Shown: in pieces, positions 14,315 through 17,859 of the stretch | Layout: every line of letters begins with the position of its first letter | Numbering within the stretch: the first letter of the stretch is position 1 | Assembly (NCBI GenBank): GCA_937901805.1 | Contig: CALDJI010000328.1 | Span: forward strand, 1-17,859 | Reading direction: 5' to 3' | Length of the DNA stretch: 17,859 nt | Source of the DNA: an uncultured Clostridia bacterium | GTDB lineage: Bacteria; Bacillota; Clostridia; Oscillospirales; Ruminococcaceae | Made by a program: the position numbers and the translations under genes | Notes under the pieces: generated by a model | Database searches by the model: none | Seen by the model: the letters and a program-made list of their open reading frames with translations, nothing else | Told to the model about the DNA's origin: nothing

Positions 14315-14992
14315 ATGAAAATAAAAAAGAATCTTGGCATTTTATTAAACGGCATAATAAAAGAAAATCCGGTACTAGTATTAGTTCTTGGCACCTGCCC
14401 GACTTTGGCAGTTACCACCATGGCTGTCAATGGGCTTGGTATGGGAGCGGCGGCAACCGTTGTGCTCATCTGTTCTAACGCGGTCATTTCCCTGCTCAAA
14501 AACCTAATCCCGGACAAAGTACGGATCCCTGCGTACATTACCATCATTGCGGGTTTTGTCACAGTAGTGCAGTTCTTTGTCCAGGCCTATGCACCCAGCA
14601 TCAACCAGGCGCTCGGCATTTTTTTACCGCTGATCGTCGTCAACTGCATCATCCTTGCGCGCGCAGAAGTCTTTGCCAACAAAAACAGTGTGGGGGCTTC
14701 CATCCTGGACGGACTTGGCATGGGAATCGGCTTTACCCTGGCACTGTTCGCCATGGGCTCTATTCGGGAAATCCTTGGAAACGGCACCTGGATGGGAATT
14801 CCTCTGACCGGAGGGACTATAGAGCCGATGACGATTTTTATCCTGGCGCCGGGAGGATTTTTTGTCTTTGGCATCCTGATTGCGCTGGTCAACAAAATCC
14901 TGGCCCGCAGAGGGGTGAAACGCCCAATTTCCGGCTGCGCCGCCTGCCCATCCCGCGAGTTCTGTGAGGATACGAAGAAAGGGGGATGCTGA
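14315..14992 (+). CDS. rnfE: Rnf complex subunit E (membrane), with cysteine-rich tail
   Basis: RnfE is an integral membrane subunit which, with RnfA, forms the symmetric core believed to bind an intramembrane iron-sulfur cluster. The 225-residue protein has six hydrophobic segments and the two conserved cysteines, in LGTCPTLAVT and VNCIILARAE. GASILDGLGMGIGFTLAL and GSIREILGNGT are typical. The C-terminus carries an additional hydrophilic tail with C208, C211, C217 and C225 (C-x2-C-x5-C-x7-C), a possible extra metal site. AGGAGGGG precedes the ATG. The stop overlaps the first possible rnfA start at 14986. Confidence 0.95.
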   Translation: MKIKKNLGILLNGIIKENPVLVLVLGTCPTLAVTTMAVNGLGMGAAATVVLICSNAVISLLKNLIPDKVRIPAYITIIAGFVTVVQFFVQAYAPSINQALGIFLPLIVVNCIILARAEVFANKNSVGASILDGLGMGIGFTLALFAMGSIREILGNGTWMGIPLTGGTIEPMTIFILAPGGFFVFGILIALVNKILARRGVKRPISGCAACPSREFCEDTKKGGC

Positions 14993-14997
14993 CTGTT

Positions 14998-15588
14998 ATG
15001 AAAGAAATGCTTGTGATCCTGGTCAGCGCAATTTTGACCGACAACTTTGTCCTGTCCAAATTTATGGGCGTATGCCCGTTCCTCGGCGTCTCGAAAAAGG
15101 TAGATTCCTCCATTGGGATGGGAATTGCCGTCACCTTTGTCATGGTGATGGCATCCGCGGTCACCTACCCCATCAATACCTATCTGCTTGTCCCCTATGG
15201 GTTGGATTATCTGTCCACCATCGCATTCATCCTGGTCATTGCGTCATTGGTACAGTTTGTGGAAATTGTCCTAAAAAAATACATCCCTGCGCTTCACAAA
15301 TCCCTGGGCATTTACCTGCCGCTGATCACCACCAACTGCGCAGTGCTCGGCGTAACCCTGCTGAACGTGGAAAACAGCTATGACTTTTTGCAGTCGGTTG
15401 TCAATGCCCTTGGCGCAGGGCTTGGATTTTTAATTGCCCTGCTCCTATTTGCAGGCGTACGCCGCAGGATAGAAGGGGCCGACATCCCCAAAACCTTTCA
15501 AGGGCTTCCCATCACCCTGATCGCCGCGTCCATCGTCTCCCTTTCCTTTTTGGGATTCGGCGGCGTTGTCCAGGGATTATTCCAGTAA
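14998..15588 (+). CDS. rnfA: Rnf complex subunit A (membrane)
   Basis: RnfA is the partner of RnfE in the membrane core of the Rnf complex. The 196-residue protein has six hydrophobic segments and the conserved LVSAILTDNFVLSKFMGVCP and TTNCAVLGVTLLN, holding the two cysteines expected to help bind the intramembrane cluster. I chose ATG 14998 because MKEMLVILVSAIL matches the usual N-terminus of the family. The in-frame ATG at 14986 would add MLTV and lies directly against the ribosome binding site AAAGGGGG; it cannot be excluded. The gene sits six bases past the rnfE stop and nine bases of non-coding sequence precede the rnfB ribosome site region. Confidence 0.95.
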   Translation: MKEMLVILVSAILTDNFVLSKFMGVCPFLGVSKKVDSSIGMGIAVTFVMVMASAVTYPINTYLLVPYGLDYLSTIAFILVIASLVQFVEIVLKKYIPALHKSLGIYLPLITTNCAVLGVTLLNVENSYDFLQSVVNALGAGLGFLIALLLFAGVRRRIEGADIPKTFQGLPITLIAASIVSLSFLGFGGVVQGLFQ

Positions 15589-15603
15589 AGGAGGAGGGTG
15601 CAG

Positions 15604-16395
15604 ATGTTTGAAACAATTGTTCTGCCCGTCCTGATTATCGCGGGAATCGGGCTGATTTTCGGCATTATCCTGGCAGTGGCCTCCAAAGTGATGGCCGTCC
15701 CGGTGGATGAACGCATTACACAGATACGGGAGGTATTACCCGGCGCAAACTGCGGCGCCTGCGGGTTTGCCGGATGCGACGACTATGCAAAAGCAGTATG
15801 TGAAGGGCGCGCGCCGGCAAACGCCTGTATCCCCGGCGGGGACAAGACGGCGAAAGACGTCGCCGTCATAATGGGAGTGGAGGCTGCCTCCTCCGTGCCG
15901 ACGGCGGCATTCCTGGGCTGCCAGGGTACGCATGCCGTCACACGGGACAAATATCTCTATGACGGGATTTCCACCTGCCGTGCCTGCAATGCCATTACCG
16001 CCGGCAAGGGTGCGTGCATATATGGATGTCTCGGTTTTGGGGACTGTATGTCCGTCTGCAAATTTGGGGCAATCAGTCTGATCGGAGGCATTGCCCATTT
16101 CGACAAAGAGCTCTGTACCGGCTGCGGCGCCTGTGAAAAAGCCTGCCCGAAACACCTGATTTCCCTGCTGCCTAAGGAGACGAAGGTGTTTGTCTCCTGT
16201 TCCAACAGGGACAAAGGCGGCGTAACGCGGACAGTCTGCAAGGCGGGCTGCATCGGGTGCAAAAAGTGCGAGCGCACCTGCCAATTCGGCGCTATCCGGG
16301 TGGAAAACAACCTTGCACGCATTGATCCCCTCAAATGTACGGGCTGCGGAGAGTGCGTCAGCGCCTGTCCAGTTCATGCGATTACAGAACAATAA
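15604..16395 (+). CDS. rnfB: Rnf complex subunit B (multi-cluster ferredoxin-like entry subunit)
   Basis: RnfB accepts electrons from reduced ferredoxin. The 263-residue protein has one N-terminal membrane helix (about residues 5-27), then the four-iron motif C50, C53, C58, C75 (NCGACGFAGCDD...). Next come a modified ferredoxin region with CRAC, YGCLGFGDCMSVCKF and CTGCGACEKACP, then CIGCKKCERTCQF and CTGCGECVSACP, which together give several [4Fe-4S] sites. GGAGGAGG lies about six bases before the ATG at 15604; a GTG at 15598 is part of that site. It closes the rnf operon and is followed 10 bases later by a strong terminator. Length and motifs are those of clostridial RnfB. Confidence 0.96.
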   Translation: MFETIVLPVLIIAGIGLIFGIILAVASKVMAVPVDERITQIREVLPGANCGACGFAGCDDYAKAVCEGRAPANACIPGGDKTAKDVAVIMGVEAASSVPTAAFLGCQGTHAVTRDKYLYDGISTCRACNAITAGKGACIYGCLGFGDCMSVCKFGAISLIGGIAHFDKELCTGCGACEKACPKHLISLLPKETKVFVSCSNRDKGGVTRTVCKAGCIGCKKCERTCQFGAIRVENNLARIDPLKCTGCGECVSACPVHAITEQ

Positions 16396-16405
16396 AAAAG
16401 ATTTT

Positions 16406-16438
16406 CCCTTTCCGGGGCTATTCCGGAAAGGGTTTTTT
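16406..16438 (+). terminator. Rho-independent terminator of the rnf operon
   Basis: A perfect 10-base-pair GC-rich stem (CCCTTTCCGG at 16406-16415, CCGGAAAGGG at 16423-16432) with a seven-base loop is followed by six T. It begins ten bases after the rnfB stop codon. Confidence 0.95.
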
Positions 16439-16457
16439 CTTCCTTATATTTTACCGA

Positions 16458-16552
16458 TTACGGGTAATTATTGGGGGTTTTTTTGCCGTCAAAATTTTTT
16501 TCAGAGAAAAGTTGCAGTATATATTGCAACTTTTTTAAGGTTTTACCCGTAA
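16458..16552. repeat. Inverted repeat TTACGGGTAA/TTACCCGTAA enclosing a terminator-like hairpin
   Basis: TTACGGGTAA (16458-16467) and its exact reverse complement TTACCCGTAA (16543-16552) flank 75 bases. Inside is a hairpin AAAAGTTGCA (16507-16516)/TGCAACTTTT (16525-16534) followed by two more T, which would also terminate plus-strand transcription. A third related fragment, TTACCG, starts at 16451. The element lies between the rnf terminator and the first phage packaging gene. It could be paired operator sites or part of an element boundary. Confidence 0.5.
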
Positions 16553-16625
16553 GTGAAAAGTACTTTTCCAAAACCAATCAATGCAGGCTTGTAACCATCC
16601 ATGGGAAAACGGAGGGAAATCCCGA

Positions 16626-17135
16626 TTGAATATCAAGCGGCTTTCACAAAAAGAAAAAGAACGGCTTTTCTGCCGATATTATCTGGCACTGCTCAACCCG
16701 GAACTAGCGGCGGAACGCGCCGCCTTGCCAAAACCTGCCCAAAACGGGCCGCTCTTGCTGACTGAAACACGAATCCAGGCATACCTGAAGGAGCTGGCAG
16801 AAAAAAATATGCCGCTTCTGTTTGTTCAGGCAATCCTGGGCTATTACAGGCTGGCGTTTTCCTCTACCCAGGACGCTGTCCATCTGCTGAATGGCAAATT
16901 CGATTCAAAACAGGCAGAACAATTGGATTTATTCAGTGTTTCTGAGATCAAAACCTCTGCTTCTGGCGTGCAGATTAAGTTTTTCGACCGGCAAAAAGCG
17001 CTGGATAAACTCTGTGAACTGACAAAATCCATAAAAGAGGACGGCGGGCAGGCACTCGCAGACGCGTTGTGCGACGCTATTCACGAGGGAGCCAAAGCGA
17101 TTTCCGGGCAGAATGGAGCAAGCCGTGAACAATAG
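16626..17135 (+). CDS. Phage terminase small subunit
   Basis: The small terminase recognises phage DNA and loads the large subunit for packaging into the prohead. The 169-residue protein starts LSQKEKERLFCRYYLALLNP then ELAAERAA, matching the N-terminal helix-turn-helix region of the Terminase_2/XtmA type (LT-x-K-Q-x-x-F-x-x-x-Y...AA-x-R-A). A late segment, SEIKTSASGVQIKFFDRQKA followed by LDKLCEL, matches the usual I-K-x-T-x-x-G-x-x-I-K-x-x-D-x-x-x-A-L-x-x-L portion. I chose the TTG at 16626, nine bases after GGAGGG; the ATG at 16581 has no such site. The next gene overlaps its 3' end by about 11 bases. Confidence 0.8.
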   Translation: MNIKRLSQKEKERLFCRYYLALLNPELAAERAALPKPAQNGPLLLTETRIQAYLKELAEKNMPLLFVQAILGYYRLAFSSTQDAVHLLNGKFDSKQAEQLDLFSVSEIKTSASGVQIKFFDRQKALDKLCELTKSIKEDGGQALADALCDAIHEGAKAISGQNGASREQ

Positions 17136-17859
17136 TTTCCTGCCTTTCTCCGAAAAGCAGCTGCGCGTACTGACCTGGTGGGATAAAGACAGTCCTGACA
17201 GACATAAGGACGCCATCATTTGCGACGGGGCAGTACGCAGCGGAAAAACTTTCTGCATGACGCTGTCCTTCCTGTTATGGAGCAGCGCCTGTTTTGAAGG
17301 GCAGTGTTTTGCGCTGTGTGCAAAGACAATCGCCTCCCTGCGGCGCAACATTCTACATCCCATCCTGCCGCTGCTGCCGGGACTCGGATTTTCAATCAAA
17401 GAATCCATCTCCCATCATCAGCTGGACATCGCCCGGATGGGCAGAACCAACCGCTATTACCTGTTTGGCGGAAAGGATGAATCCTCTGCCGGGCTTATTC
17501 AGGGTATGACGCTCGCCGGTATCCTGCTCGACGAGGCGGCGCTGATGCCCCGTTCCTTTTTGGAACAGGCGGTGGCGCGCTGCTCCATTCCCGGATCCCG
17601 GTTTTGGTTTAACTGCAACCCCGAACACCCATACCACTATTTTTACCGGGAATGGATTTTACAGGCAGAACAAAAGCGGGCGCTCTATCTCCATTTTACA
17701 ATGGAGGACAACCCCGCACTTACCAAAGAAATCCGAAGACGGTATGAACAGCTTTACTCCGGAGTGTTCTATGAACGCTTTATCAAGGGAAACTGGACAA
17801 GCGGGGACGGACTCGTTTACCCCATGTTCGACCCGTCCAGGCATGTCTTTTCTTCCGCG
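17125..17859 (+). CDS. Phage terminase large subunit, N-terminal ATPase part (cut by window edge)
   Basis: The large terminase is the ATP-driven DNA-packaging motor and nuclease of tailed phages. The visible 245 codons hold the ATPase domain of a PBSX/XtmB-type protein: Walker A GAVRSGKT at residues 35-42, Walker B GILLDEAALMP with D136 and E137, and the later NCNPEHPYHYFYREW segment that fits the family's coupling motif. GNWTSGDGLVYPMFD begins the passage to the nuclease domain, which lies past the right edge. The GTG at 17125 has GGAG six bases upstream; an in-frame ATG at 17113 is the alternative. No stop or frameshift is seen, so the packaging gene appears intact as far as it can be read. 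Confidence 0.92.
   Translation, partial: MNNSFLPFSEKQLRVLTWWDKDSPDRHKDAIICDGAVRSGKTFCMTLSFLLWSSACFEGQCFALCAKTIASLRRNILHPILPLLPGLGFSIKESISHHQLDIARMGRTNRYYLFGGKDESSAGLIQGMTLAGILLDEAALMPRSFLEQAVARCSIPGSRFWFNCNPEHPYHYFYREWILQAEQKRALYLHFTMEDNPALTKEIRRRYEQLYSGVFYERFIKGNWTSGDGLVYPMFDPSRHVFSSA

Noticed and set aside
15736..16392. A 218-codon open frame on the minus strand opposite rnfB
   Set aside because: Shadow of rnfB, whose iron-sulfur motifs are unmistakable on the plus strand.

Overview
The window looks like chromosomal DNA of a Gram-positive anaerobe of the Clostridia, most likely an Oscillospiraceae/Ruminococcaceae-type gut or sediment bacterium. This is an inference from several traits: strong AGGAGG-type ribosome binding sites, ATG/GTG/TTG starts, a complete rnf cluster in the clostridial order C-D-G-E-A-B, arginine genes in the order argG-argH-argC, a Pit/DUF47 phosphate module, and moderate GC in genes with very AT-rich spacers. 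No rRNA, tRNA, CRISPR array or insertion sequence was seen.

Layout. Positions 1-3208 (minus strand) hold an arginine biosynthesis operon read argG, argH, argC, with argC cut by the left edge. A good sigma-A promoter and an ARG-box-like operator lie upstream of argG. Positions 3473-4101 hold a nitroreductase-family gene (minus) with its own terminator and extended -10 promoter. On the plus strand a short leader, a 62-residue membrane-anchored peptide and a flavin reductase-like protein follow. They end at a perfect bidirectional terminator shared with the convergent phosphate module (pit transporter plus DUF47/PhoU-like partner, minus).

Positions 7206-8354 (minus) carry a tight operon of three small genes of unknown function. 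Divergent to it is a plus-strand pair: a YfcE/MJ0936-type phosphodiesterase and a biotin-protein ligase without the DNA-binding domain. A second bidirectional terminator separates these from a convergent O-antigen ligase/polymerase-like membrane protein (9836-10990, minus).

Positions 11169-16438 hold rnfCDGEAB, encoding the ferredoxin:NAD+ oxidoreductase that couples electron transfer to Na+ or H+ pumping. It has a promoter in front, a structured 159-bp spacer between rnfC and rnfD, and a strong terminator behind. Immediately after it, phage DNA-packaging genes begin: a terminase small subunit and the ATPase part of a terminase large subunit, cut by the right edge. This suggests that a prophage, a prophage remnant or a phage-derived element starts just downstream of rnf.

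Most of the window is ordinary core metabolism. The parts least explained by known functions are the three-gene operon at 7257-8354, the peptide-coding leader at 4272-4431, the cysteine tail on RnfE, and the rnf/phage junction at 16440-16625.
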